Shown here: positions 1 through 9,025 of the stretch, piece after piece
Layout of the letters: each line of letters opens with the position of its first letter
Numbering within the stretch: position 1 is the stretch's first letter
Assembly: GCF_000181515.1 (NCBI RefSeq)
Contig: NZ_ABCG01000004.1
Coordinates: forward strand, 148,001-212,000
DNA: 64,000 bases
Reading direction: 5' to 3'
Source: Erythrobacter sp. SD-21
GTDB lineage: Bacteria; Pseudomonadota; Alphaproteobacteria; Sphingomonadales; Sphingomonadaceae
Notes under the pieces: model-generated
The model's input: only the letters and a program-made list of their open reading frames with translations
What the model was told of the DNA's origin: nothing
Database searches by the model: none
Made by a program: the position numbers and the translations under genes

Positions 1-465
1 ACGTAGCAGCAGGCGCTCGCGTTCGAAGGGGCCGGGGCAATGCCAGGCGCCGGTGTGCTCCGCCGTAAAGCCCCATTGCCCGTAATAGTCGGGATCTCCG
101 ATCAGCACCTGCGGAAAGGGCGGTGCGCCGTCGTCGAAACCGGCATCGATCGCGCCGAGGCTGGCGGCCATCAGCGCCTTGCCGAAGCCTTCGCCCTGCC
201 GTCCGGGCATGACCGCTACCGGGCCGACCATGATCAGCGGATGCGGGCGGCCCTTGGGATCGGTCAGCGCGACTGGCCAGAGCTGGATAGAACCGACAAG
301 GTACTCCTCCTGGTCCAGCGTGGCGAAGCTGAGCGCGGGCAGGGGATCGAGCCCTTCGCGGATGCGATAGGCGGTGCGCGCGTGGCGCTGTTCGCCGAAG
401 GCAGCGTCGAGCAATTGCTCGACCAGCGCGGGATCGATCGCGGAAAGGGGGACGAGTGTCGCCAT
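1..465 (-). CDS. GNAT-family N-acetyltransferase (3' end cut by window)
   Basis: Transfers an acetyl group from acetyl-CoA to an unidentified amine; soluble and cytoplasmic. The visible 155 codons start at an ATG. They show the GNAT acetyl-CoA binding signature around residues 79-95: a hydrophobic strand GPVAV followed by PGRQGEGFGKAL, matching the family's Q/R-x-x-G-x-G/A loop. The stretch DPDYYGQWGF further on is typical of the YhbS-like subgroup. The stop codon lies beyond the left edge, so the true C-terminus is unknown. It is followed by a 49-base gap and the sugar dehydrogenase gene on the same strand. Substrate cannot be told from sequence. Confidence 0.85.
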   Translation of the reverse strand, partial: MATLVPLSAIDPALVEQLLDAAFGEQRHARTAYRIREGLDPLPALSFATLDQEEYLVGSIQLWPVALTDPKGRPHPLIMVGPVAVMPGRQGEGFGKALMAASLGAIDAGFDDGAPPFPQVLIGDPDYYGQWGFTAEHTGAWHCPGPFERERLLLR

Positions 466-514
466 GGGCCGCGCCGATTAGGGGCGCGCGCCCATGCTGT
501 CGATCAATTTCGCC

Positions 515-1678
515 TTATTGCGGGCGAAGCTGGAGCAGGCGGCCGCCGTCCCCGTCTTCGAGCACCCACAAGGCGCCATCAGGACCTTCGATGACCGAAC
601 GGATGCGCTCGCCCATGTCGTAGCGTTCGACCTCGCGCGCCGTTTCCCCGTCGAAGCTGACACGGATCAGCGCCTGGGTCTTGAGGCCGGAGATCATCGC
701 ATCGCCCTTCCAGGCGGAGAACAGATCGCCATCGAGAATGGTCATATTGCCGGGCGCGATGACCGGGGTCCAACTGATAACGGGGCTGGTGAAGCCATCG
801 TCGGGCGAATGGTCGGGAATGTCGCTGCCGTCGTAGTTGATGCCGTTCGAGCGCACCGGCCAGCCGTAGTTCGCGCCGGGCTGGACGAGGTTAAGCTCGT
901 CTCCGCCCTGGGGTCCGTGCTCGACCTCCCACAAGCGTCCCTGCGCGTCGAAATCCATGCCGAGGATGTTGCGGTGGCCATAGGACCAGATCTCCGCTCC
1001 CACCGGATTGCCTGCGGCGGGCGTTCCGTCGAGATTGAGGCGCACGATGCTGCCGAGAGTGTTGGAGGTGTCCTGCGCGGGTTCCTTCTTCTGGCGGTCG
1101 CCGCTGGCGACGAACATGTAGCGCTCGTCGGGGCTGAAAAGGATGCGATGCGAATAATGGCCTCGGCCGGTTACCTTGGGCTCCTGGCGCCAGATCACCT
1201 GGAAGCCGTCGACGCGGCAGGCATCCGCCTGTTCGCAGACCAAGGTGCCACGCCCCACCGCCGCACCGCGCGTGGTCTCGGAGCCGGCTTCGGCAAAGCT
1301 CAGGTAGATCGCCCGCCGATCGACCGTGGAGGCGCTTTCCGATGGGAGGAAAGCCACGTCGCCAAGGCCGCCCTGTCCGCCGTAATCGACCGTAGGCAGT
1401 CCACTGACGGTGATGAGCTGCTGTGTGCCCGTGTCTACGATCTTCGCCGTGCCTGGCTTTTCCGTGATGAAGATGAGGTTGGTGCCCGGAATGAAAGCCG
1501 AAGCCCAGGGTTCGTCGAACGCCCCGTGCTCGGTAATCGCGAAGCCGGTAAAGCCCGTGCCCGGGGTTGGCGTTGGGGTGGAGACAGCCTCGCCTCCACC
1601 CGTGGATGAAGAGCCGCCGCAGCTTGAAGCCATGAGCAGCGGCGATAGGATGGCGGCAAGGACGGTAACGCGCTTCAT
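515..1678 (-). CDS. PQQ-dependent sugar dehydrogenase (soluble glucose/sorbosone dehydrogenase family), exported
   Basis: Predicted periplasmic or lipid-anchored oxidoreductase of the soluble-glucose-dehydrogenase beta-propeller family, 387 residues. The N-terminus has a basic, hydrophobic signal (MKRVTVLAAILSPLLMASS) followed by Cys and a Gly/Ser linker, consistent with a lipoprotein although the lipobox (ASSC) is not perfect. Family motifs visible are GLGDVAFLP, YMFVASGDR, SYGHRNILGMDF, EHGPQGGDELNL and GANYGWP; the GHRN and HGPQGGDE elements line the PQQ/calcium site in the family. Many relatives act on aldose sugars, but substrate is not determined. The start codon overlaps that of the divergent rnhB gene, so any promoter must lie inside the neighbour. 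Confidence 0.88.
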   Translation of the reverse strand: MKRVTVLAAILSPLLMASSCGGSSSTGGGEAVSTPTPTPGTGFTGFAITEHGAFDEPWASAFIPGTNLIFITEKPGTAKIVDTGTQQLITVSGLPTVDYGGQGGLGDVAFLPSESASTVDRRAIYLSFAEAGSETTRGAAVGRGTLVCEQADACRVDGFQVIWRQEPKVTGRGHYSHRILFSPDERYMFVASGDRQKKEPAQDTSNTLGSIVRLNLDGTPAAGNPVGAEIWSYGHRNILGMDFDAQGRLWEVEHGPQGGDELNLVQPGANYGWPVRSNGINYDGSDIPDHSPDDGFTSPVISWTPVIAPGNMTILDGDLFSAWKGDAMISGLKTQALIRVSFDGETAREVERYDMGERIRSVIEGPDGALWVLEDGDGGRLLQLRPQ

Positions 1679-2312
1679 GTTCTCTTCGACTCCCGCAGAT
1701 GGCCTTCGCGATGCCCCGCTGATCGTGGGGGTGGACGAGGCCGGGCGTGGCCCTCTGGCCGGTCCGGTGGTCGCCGCGGCCGTGGTCTTGTGCAAACCAT
1801 GCCCGGGCGGCCTCGATGATTCCAAAAAACTTTCGGCGGCCAAGCGTTCCAAGCTCGAACCGCAGATCCAGCGCCGCTGCGCCTGGGGGCTGGCGGTGGT
1901 GGAGCCCGAGGTGATCGACCGGCTCAACATCTTCGGCGCGACCATGCTGGCAATGACGTTGGCGACGCAGCGCTGCATCGAGGCGCTGGGCGCAGAGCCT
2001 GCCGAGGTGCTGATCGACGGCAACATGACCCCTCATGGACGGCGCGAGGAATGGCGCTGGCCCGCGCGCGCCATCGTGGGCGGGGACGGCAAGGAAGCCT
2101 GCATTTCCGCCGCTTCGATCCTTGCAAAAGAGTACCGCGACCGGATCATGGTGGAAGCGGCAAAGGCGCACCCGCATTACGGCTGGGAAAACAACAAGGG
2201 CTATGGCTCGAAGAGCCACATGGAAGCGCTGCGCCTCCACGGCCCGACTCCGTTGCACCGCCGCAGCTTCGCGCCGGTCGCCCAGGCCGATCTGTTCGCT
2301 GCCACCGGATAA
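1677..2312 (+). CDS. rnhB: Ribonuclease HII
   Basis: Endonuclease that cuts the RNA strand of RNA-DNA hybrids and starts removal of single ribonucleotides from DNA. The 211-residue product has the usual family length. It carries the RNase HII signature GVDEAGRGPLAGPVVAAAV near residues 15-33, with the first catalytic Asp-Glu pair, and further acidic positions in LIDGN and in the segment before the C-terminal HRRSFAP. The ATG used here gives about 13 residues before the signature. It shares the four-base palindrome CATG with the start codon of the divergent sugar dehydrogenase gene. Confidence 0.95.
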   Translation: MFSSTPADGLRDAPLIVGVDEAGRGPLAGPVVAAAVVLCKPCPGGLDDSKKLSAAKRSKLEPQIQRRCAWGLAVVEPEVIDRLNIFGATMLAMTLATQRCIEALGAEPAEVLIDGNMTPHGRREEWRWPARAIVGGDGKEACISAASILAKEYRDRIMVEAAKAHPHYGWENNKGYGSKSHMEALRLHGPTPLHRRSFAPVAQADLFAATG

Positions 2313-2354
2313 ACCCTTCGTGCCACCGGGGGACGGTGGTATGATGGGCGTGCG

Positions 2355-2768
2355 ATGAAATTGTTGCGGGCCCTTCCACGGATCGGGCCGCTCCTGCTGG
2401 CGGCCCTGTTCTTGCGCGCGGTCGTGCCGACGGGCTGGATGCCTGTCGCCGATGATGGAAGGCTGGGATGGGTGCTCTGCGGCGAGCCCGCCCTGTTGCA
2501 GGCTGGCGATCATTCCGCCCCGCCTATAAGCGCCGGGACCAGCGAGCATGGCGATCACGCGAATACTTCCGATCACGGAAAGGAGCATCGTCAGGATCCA
2601 TGCCCCTTCGGCGCGCTTGCCGCTGCGTCAACCCTGTCCGGCGGGGCCGATCTGGTCCAGGGCATGCATTTCGAAGACCGGGTGTTCCCGACCCTCGCGG
2701 CGGTGCCCGCGCGCCACCAGCGACGGCCCGCGCATGCCTACGCGCGGGGTCCGCCCACTTTCGGCTGA
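2355..2768 (+). CDS. DUF2946-like His-rich exported protein
   Basis: Small protein of 137 residues with an N-terminal hydrophobic segment (residues 8-25) followed by PTGWMP, an arrangement typical of DUF2946 proteins. Two short Cys-containing elements (LCGEPA and PCPFGAL) flank a His-rich stretch around residues 53-78 that has several HxxH-like pairs. The C-terminus ends in ARGPP, also usual for the family. DUF2946 members often sit beside metal-linked outer-membrane genes, and here a His-containing beta-barrel gene follows 39 bases downstream on the same strand. I infer a periplasmic or membrane role in metal (perhaps copper) handling. No function is established. Confidence 0.7.
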   Translation: MKLLRALPRIGPLLLAALFLRAVVPTGWMPVADDGRLGWVLCGEPALLQAGDHSAPPISAGTSEHGDHANTSDHGKEHRQDPCPFGALAAASTLSGGADLVQGMHFEDRVFPTLAAVPARHQRRPAHAYARGPPTFG

Positions 2769-2807
2769 TCAGACGCAATTCCTTCAGATCAAGCGAAAGA
2801 CAGTCTT

Positions 2808-3827
2808 ATGAAAAACTCCGGATTGGGCGGCGCCTTGGCGCTGCCCCTCGCCTTGTGCGCCAGCCCCGCGCTGGCCGATCACCCCGTCTCCACCGCGGTG
2901 GAATCGACCGCAGGCTCGCTCGATGTCGCCGGTCCCGACACGCTCGAAAAGGGCGCTTTTGCGCTCGGCCTCGATGCCGTTCTCGTGGCCCCGCAGGAAC
3001 GCAGCGACGAGGAACTGGAACGGCTCGCAGAGCAGGATATCCATGCGCATACGGTCGATTACCTGCTGCGATCGCGCCTCGCCCTCGTTTATGGCGTCAC
3101 CGATCGCCTGACCCTTTCGGCCTCGCTTCCGCTGGTCCATCGCGAGGGCCTGCGCGAAGGCGAACACGAAGAGATCGGCGGGATGGAGGTCCACGAGGTC
3201 GTCCAACTGGGCGACGTCACCGGTATCGGCGACCTTACCGTGCTGGCGAAATACCGGCTCGGCACGGACGCCGGCATGGGGGCGGCCTTCTTCGCCGGGC
3301 TGAAGCTGCCGAAGGGGGAAACGCATGCCGAGAGCCCCGAGGGCGAACGCCTCGAGACCGAGCACCAGCCGGGTACGGGAAGCTGGGATCCTCTGCTCGG
3401 CGCAGCGCTGGGTTGGGCCTGGGAATCAAGCCGCATCGATACCAGCCTGTTCTACCAGTTCGCGACCACCGGGTCGCAGGACACAAGGCTGGGCGACCGG
3501 CTCCGCGCCGGTGTTGCCCTCGCGCACCGTCTCGGCAATGCCGACCACCACGGGGTCGGCGCCGAAAATGAAGGTCCCCACGGTCACGCGGCATGGGATA
3601 TCTTTGCCTCGGCAAGCTACGAGTGGGAAGGCCGCGAGACCGTTGCCGGAGAGCGCGAGGAAGGCAGCGGCGGCGAGGTCCTGTGGCTGTCGTCGGGCGC
3701 GCGCTACACGACGGCGGGCGGGCTCGCGCTGGCCGCTTCGCTTGGCGCGCCACTGTGGCAGGATGTGGGGGCAAACCATCCGGACAACCGGCTGAGGTTC
3801 ACCCTCTCGGCGACGACCGGCTTCTGA
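2808..3827 (+). CDS. Outer-membrane beta-barrel protein (MetA/phenol-degradation-like transporter family)
   Basis: Protein of 339 residues with a clear signal peptide (cleavage probably after ASPALA, residue 23) and alternating amphipathic strands ending in a C-terminal Phe, as expected of an outer-membrane barrel. Segments such as LRSRLALVYGVTDRLTLSASLPLV and GDLTVLAKYRL are typical of the transporter family related to MetA-pathway phenol-degradation proteins. Predicted loops carry His and Glu clusters (REGEHEE; ADHHGVG; EGPHGH). With the His-rich DUF2946-like gene just upstream, this suggests a two-gene metal-related envelope unit. Substrate is unknown; the metal link is inference. Confidence 0.75.
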   Translation: MKNSGLGGALALPLALCASPALADHPVSTAVESTAGSLDVAGPDTLEKGAFALGLDAVLVAPQERSDEELERLAEQDIHAHTVDYLLRSRLALVYGVTDRLTLSASLPLVHREGLREGEHEEIGGMEVHEVVQLGDVTGIGDLTVLAKYRLGTDAGMGAAFFAGLKLPKGETHAESPEGERLETEHQPGTGSWDPLLGAALGWAWESSRIDTSLFYQFATTGSQDTRLGDRLRAGVALAHRLGNADHHGVGAENEGPHGHAAWDIFASASYEWEGRETVAGEREEGSGGEVLWLSSGARYTTAGGLALAASLGAPLWQDVGANHPDNRLRFTLSATTGF

Positions 3828-3851
3828 GCAGGCGGGTTTTGAGAAAGGGAG

Positions 3852-3877
3852 GCGGCGGATGTGCAGGCGTCCGCCGC
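3852..3877. terminator. Hairpin between convergent genes
   Basis: Two eight-base arms, GCGGCGGA and TCCGCCGC, pair perfectly around a ten-base loop. The hairpin lies between the stop codons of the beta-barrel gene and the convergent small hypothetical gene, the usual position of a shared terminator. No clear T-run follows on either strand, so it may be only a stabilising 3' structure. Confidence 0.35.
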
Positions 3878-3902
3878 TTGCCGCCCCACCGCTGGCTTCG
3901 AC

Positions 3903-4166
3903 CTAGCGCAGCAAAGGCTGGGGGTTGGGAATGTCGATCCGCTGGATCGCGCTCTGGCAATTGGGCCCGCCGACCAGCCACACACCGTCGTCGGTAACGA
4001 GCTCGAGGAAACAGATCGGGCGGCCTTCCTCGCACAGTTCGGCCCACTCGCCCCGCGCGTTCTTCCTCGCGACATCGAGCGCACCGCCGAGCGAACGCGC
4101 TTCGAAGGTGAAAGTGTCGACCGAATGCCGGTCGTTGGCGGGATAGTTCAACTGGTAATGCGGCAT
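3903..4166 (-). CDS. Conserved small protein, function unknown
   Basis: Protein of 87 residues starting MPHYQLNYPAND and ending in PQPLLR. No signal peptide or membrane segment is visible. It contains a compact alpha/beta-like pattern (FTFEARSLGGALDVARK; FLELVTDDGVWLVGG) that suggests a small folded cytoplasmic domain, and two Cys residues. I do not recognise a named family. An open frame extends upstream to about 4421, but the added residues look like non-coding sequence and would run into the ccrM upstream region, so the internal ATG was chosen. Confidence 0.7.
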   Translation of the reverse strand: MPHYQLNYPANDRHSVDTFTFEARSLGGALDVARKNARGEWAELCEEGRPICFLELVTDDGVWLVGGPNCQSAIQRIDIPNPQPLLR

Positions 4167-4405
4167 ACGCACCCTCTGGTTGGGGGCAGATATGCGAACC
4201 TTTATGTTTTTACCTGCAATTGCAGACAGATAGGAGGGAAGGCTCTGCGGGAGCGTCCAACCATCTAAAATTACGGGATAAATGCGAAGCCTGCAAGCCC
4301 GACCGCGCCCGGTGGTCCTGCCCGCAGCACGGTTTGGCGAAAAATCCCGCAGCCGCGTGCGCGCGAGCAGTGTTGCGATCGCTTGCCGCGTGAAAAATCG
4401 CCCCT

Positions 4406-5733
<1,328 letters not shown>

Positions 5734-5739
5734 TACACA

Positions 5740-5771
5740 AAGGCCGCCGTTTGCAGTCAAACGGCGGCCTT
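5740..5771. terminator. Strong bidirectional terminator after ccrM
   Basis: A perfect 14-base-pair stem (5740-5753 with 5758-5771) closes a four-base CAGT loop. It lies just after the ccrM stop codon and before the stop codon of the convergent PRC-barrel gene. The arms begin with AA and end with TT, but there is no long T-tract. Confidence 0.8.
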
Positions 5772-5791
5772 AGCTGCAATCGTTTAGCTGT

Positions 5792-6112
5792 TCACGGGGT
5801 GCGGCGACGAACCGTTACATGGCTTCGCGACACATTGTGCTTGCGAGCTCTGGTATCGTTGAAGCCGACCGCCTCTACCGGATCGATATAGGCATCGCCA
5901 TCGCGGATTTCGATTTCCGAAACCGGGACGAAGCGATCATCGTCCAGCACCAGCCCTGCGACATGGTCCCGATCGGGATCGACAAGCATCCGGCGGACGG
6001 TGCCGATGCGCGTTCCATCGGTCGAATAAAGCGTGCTGCCGCGCAGATCCTGGTCTTCGTTCTCAAGCTGGTACGAGTCCAGTTCGTGCAGGTCTTCGTA
6101 TTTCTTGCTCAT
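5792..6112 (-). CDS. PRC-barrel domain protein
   Basis: Protein of 106 residues, cytoplasmic by appearance. Residues 25-75 form a PRC-barrel: LRGSTLYSTDGTRIGTV, then VLDDDRFVPV and DAYIDPVEAVGF. Such small beta-barrels are common in alphaproteobacterial stress and photosynthesis-related genes and act as protein-interaction modules. It follows the membrane-anchored gene on the same strand after a 22-base gap, so the two very likely form one transcript from the stress-type promoter at 6723-6747. Exact role unknown. Confidence 0.8.
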   Translation of the reverse strand: MSKKYEDLHELDSYQLENEDQDLRGSTLYSTDGTRIGTVRRMLVDPDRDHVAGLVLDDDRFVPVSEIEIRDGDAYIDPVEAVGFNDTRARKHNVSRSHVTVRRRTP

Positions 6113-6134
6113 GGGTTGTTCCTTCCTGGCTGCG

Positions 6135-6689
6135 TCAAGCAGGCTCAACGATACGCATGTTGTCTTCGTCGATGACGAGCACGACTTCCTGATCGGCGAT
6201 GACGCGCTGGGTGTCTTCATCGAGGGTGTCGCCTTCGATATCGGTGGCCGAGATCGAAGATGCCTGGCGCACGGTGCCACCATTGAGTTCGAGCGTTGCG
6301 CCCGGATTGATATCGATGCGGCGTTCGGCGGGCTCGTCGATCACCAGCGCAAACATCCGCGTGCCTTCATGTTCGACCCAGAAACCCCGATCGGTCAAAG
6401 GACCAGCGATGTTCACTTGGCCGGTGAACCCGTCCTGCCCGTAAAAATTTGCAGGATTTGCGGCGATGGCCGCCAAGGTCATTTCATTATTGACCGCGTT
6501 ATCGGCGGTAGCCTGACCCATGCCATCAACTGTGTCTGTGGCGACGATATCGGTGTCGGTCGTAACCAGTTCCGCATCGTCATCGTTTTCGCTCAGTAAC
6601 CACCAAAGGAGTAGCGCTCCGAGCAGAAGAAGGAGCAATATCCAGATCCAGCTCGAACTGGATTTTTTCTCGACGGGAATTTCAGCCAT
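6135..6689 (-). CDS. Membrane-anchored acidic protein, function unknown
   Basis: Protein of 184 residues: a short cytoplasmic tail, one strong membrane segment (residues 14-32, rich in Leu and Trp), an acidic Thr/Asp linker, then a soluble domain of about 115 residues with beta-strand character (GFWVEHEGTRMFALVID; RRIDINPGATLELNGG; VIADQEVVLVIDE). The soluble part resembles small OB- or BOF-like folds, but I cannot assign it firmly. It is first in a two-gene unit with the PRC-barrel gene. A good ribosome site (AAAGGAGA) precedes the ATG, and an EcfG-like promoter motif ends 33 bases before the start. Confidence 0.75.
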   Translation of the reverse strand: MAEIPVEKKSSSSWIWILLLLLLGALLLWWLLSENDDDAELVTTDTDIVATDTVDGMGQATADNAVNNEMTLAAIAANPANFYGQDGFTGQVNIAGPLTDRGFWVEHEGTRMFALVIDEPAERRIDINPGATLELNGGTVRQASSISATDIEGDTLDEDTQRVIADQEVVLVIDEDNMRIVEPA

Positions 6690-6722
6690 AGTCGTCTCTC
6701 CTTTGCAAACTGCTGACCGACT

Positions 6723-6747
6723 AGCGGTTCGGAAATTGGATCGTTCC
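6723..6747 (-). promoter_or_regulatory. Candidate EcfG-type (general stress sigma) promoter
   Basis: Read on the minus strand, GGAAC (6747-6743), 16 bases, CGCT (6726-6723). The alphaproteobacterial EcfG consensus is GGAAC-N16/17-CGTT, so this has one mismatch in the -10 element. It lies 33 bases upstream of the membrane-anchored gene. The rest of the 315-base gap to folP holds the tandem 9-base repeat at 6956 and nothing else I can name. Confidence 0.5.
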
Positions 6748-6955
6748 TATGGTTTATTGAGAAAGAAGCCTTAAATAACAAATGTTAGGCTTTTCATGTT
6801 GGTTTGCTCCATCTTAGGCAGGGTCCCGATTTCGAAGATTGTCCTACAGGGTTTCATCACGCTATCACCGCATGCGATGCCCATCTGCCTTCCCACCTTG
6901 AACTTGCGCCACTTACAATCCGCGATCCGCTACGCCCCTTTTTCCGCCCAGGGAC

Positions 6956-6973
6956 GTGTTCCATGTGTTCCAT
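6956..6973 (+). repeat. Tandem 9-base direct repeat upstream of folP
   Basis: Two exact head-to-tail copies of GTGTTCCAT, ending 31 bases before the folP start. A closely related tandem (GTGCTCCAT then GCGCTCCAT) is found at 17246-17263, ahead of an alpha/beta hydrolase gene, with matching CAGG upstream and CCT downstream. This suggests a shared regulatory or extragenic element. Confidence 0.5.
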
Positions 6974-7004
6974 CCTGTCGGCGTTTCGCTAGGGCAGCCC
7001 CAAC

Positions 7005-8114
7005 ATGACTGACAGCATCTATATCCGCCCCCTGGGCTTCGTTCCCGGTCCGCAGGCCGAGCATGGCAACGCTATCCGGCTGGCGGGCGGCATGGTCTAT
7101 GCCAGCCGCTTTGCCGTGATCCTGCGCCGCGATGGCGCGGTTGCGGAGCGATGGCTGGCGGCGCCCGACACCATGGCCGAGGTGCTGGGGCATCTGCCCG
7201 ACACTGTCGCTGCCGATGCGGAAAGCCAGTGGGCGAATCTTACCCTCGCGCATCCGGCGCTGGAGCTGGGCGCGCGCACGGTGCGGCTCGACCAGCCGCA
7301 GGTGATGGGCATTCTCAACGTCACGCCCGACAGCTTCAGCGACGGCGGCTTGGCTGATGACGCCGAGGCCGCGCGCGAGCATGCGGCGGCGATGGTCGAG
7401 ACGGGCGCTAGCATCATCGACATCGGCGGCGAAAGCACGCGGCCCGGCGCAAGGCCCGTCTGGGAAGGCGACGAGATCGAGCGCGTCGTCCCCGCGATCG
7501 AGGCTTGCGCGGCCATGGGCGCGGCAGTTAGTGTCGACACGCGCAAGGCCGCGGTGATGGAAGCCGCGCTCGATGCGGGCGCAGCTCTCGTGAACGATGT
7601 CTCGGGCCTCACGCACGATCCGCGCAGCGCCGAAGTGGTCGCGGCGCGCGGTTGCCCCGTCGTGCTGATGCACGCGCCGGGGCGGGGCGAGGACCTCCAC
7701 GAGGACGGCGACTACGACAACGTCGTATTCGACGTCTTCGACGAGCTCCGCAATCGCCGCGACGAGGCGCTGGAGGCCGGAATCGACGCGAGCCGCATCC
7801 TGCTCGACCCCGGCATCGGTTTCGGCAAGAGCCTCGCCGAGAACCTCCTCCTCATCAACGCGCTGCAGCTGTTCCACGCGCTCGGCCACCCGCTCATGCT
7901 GGGCGCGAGCCGCAAGCGCATGATCGGGGCGATGAGCAAGGAAGAGGATGCCGACAACCGCCTCGGCGGCAGCCTCGCGCTGGCGCTCAAGGGCATGGAT
8001 GCCGGCGTTCAGCTTATCCGCGTCCACGATGTCCCCGAAACCGTCCAGGCGCGCAATGTCTGGCGGGGCTTGCGCGACGCGGCGCTGACCGATTTTTCGG
8101 ACCTTCCGGGCTAG
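7005..8114 (+). CDS. folP: Dihydropteroate synthase
   Basis: Condenses p-aminobenzoate with hydroxymethyl-dihydropterin pyrophosphate in folate synthesis; cytoplasmic TIM barrel and sulfonamide target. All signature blocks are present in order from about residue 100: MGILNVTPDSFSDGG, DIGGESTRPGA, SVDTRK, NDVSG, DPGIGFGKS and GASRKRMIG. At 369 residues it is longer than the usual 270-290 because of an N-terminal extension of roughly 95 residues, a feature I associate with sphingomonad enzymes. Its stop codon overlaps that of the convergent short-chain dehydrogenase gene in a shared CTAG. Confidence 0.95.
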   Translation: MTDSIYIRPLGFVPGPQAEHGNAIRLAGGMVYASRFAVILRRDGAVAERWLAAPDTMAEVLGHLPDTVAADAESQWANLTLAHPALELGARTVRLDQPQVMGILNVTPDSFSDGGLADDAEAAREHAAAMVETGASIIDIGGESTRPGARPVWEGDEIERVVPAIEACAAMGAAVSVDTRKAAVMEAALDAGAALVNDVSGLTHDPRSAEVVAARGCPVVLMHAPGRGEDLHEDGDYDNVVFDVFDELRNRRDEALEAGIDASRILLDPGIGFGKSLAENLLLINALQLFHALGHPLMLGASRKRMIGAMSKEEDADNRLGGSLALALKGMDAGVQLIRVHDVPETVQARNVWRGLRDAALTDFSDLPG

Positions 8115-8893
8115 CTTCCGGGCGAGGCGGCGCTGCCTGCAAGGAGGCCGCCGTCCAGCGTGAGCTCTGCGCCGGTCATGTAGCCGCTTTCCGGCGAAGC
8201 GAGGTATACGCAGAGCGCGGCGACCTCCTCCACCGTGCCGAAGCGTTTCATCGGCGTGTCGGCGACCAGCGCGGCCATCTTTTCCTCGCGGTCGGGCCCG
8301 TCGCCCAGCATCGGTTCCCAGATCTCGGTCAGGATCGCGGCGGGGTGGATCGAATTGCAGCGGATCGCCCAGCCGTTTTGCGCGGAATAGAGCGCAACCG
8401 ATTTGGAGTGGTTGCGGATCGCCGCCTTGCTCGCCGCATAGGCCGCCGCGCCGAGTATCCCGACGAGGCCAGAGCGCGAGGACATGTTGATGATCGAGCC
8501 CGCGCCCTTCGCTTTCATGGCTCTCAAGGCATAGCGGCAGCCGAGGAAGCAGCCATCGGTGTTCACCGCATGGACGCGGTGCCATTCGGCAAGGCTGGCG
8601 TTTTCGGGATCGTGGGCGGCAGGGCCGTCCTCGAAGCCGGTGATGCCGGCGTTGTTCACCAGCACGTCGATCGCGGGATAGGCATCGGCAAAGGCGTTCC
8701 AGTCCGCCTCGCTGGCGACGTCCAATTTCTCGAATTCGCACCCGAGTTCTGCGGCCGCCTTGCGGCCTTCCTCTGCGTCGATATCGGTCAGCACGACCCG
8801 CGCGCCTTCCGCTAGAAAAGCCGCGCACACGGCCTTGCCGATGCCGCGCGCGCCGCCGGTTACCACGCAGAGCGTGTCGTTCAATTTTTGCAT
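8111..8893 (-). CDS. Short-chain dehydrogenase/reductase (SDR)
   Basis: NAD(P)-dependent oxidoreductase of the classical SDR family, 260 residues. Visible elements are the Rossmann TGGARGIG near residue 14, an Asp after the second strand (TDID) that favours NAD over NADP, NNAG, and the catalytic Ser with YAASK (Tyr-x3-Lys). The C-terminal [12 protein letters not shown] is the usual family ending. The internal ATG (MQKLNDTL) gives a standard N-terminus; the frame is open a further 21 codons upstream but those residues are not family-like. Substrate not predictable. Confidence 0.9.
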   Translation of the reverse strand: MQKLNDTLCVVTGGARGIGKAVCAAFLAEGARVVLTDIDAEEGRKAAAELGCEFEKLDVASEADWNAFADAYPAIDVLVNNAGITGFEDGPAAHDPENASLAEWHRVHAVNTDGCFLGCRYALRAMKAKGAGSIINMSSRSGLVGILGAAAYAASKAAIRNHSKSVALYSAQNGWAIRCNSIHPAAILTEIWEPMLGDGPDREEKMAALVADTPMKRFGTVEEVAALCVYLASPESGYMTGAELTLDGGLLAGSAASPGS

Positions 8894-9025
8894 GGGATCA
8901 CTTCCAGGAAATTCAGGTGAGGCAGAACGGGACTCCATGGTCCCGGATCGTATCATATCCGCCGCGGCGGTGGCCTTAGTTCACCTGACAAGCTCCTCGA
9001 ATGCGTGGACGGTCCAATGCCAGCC

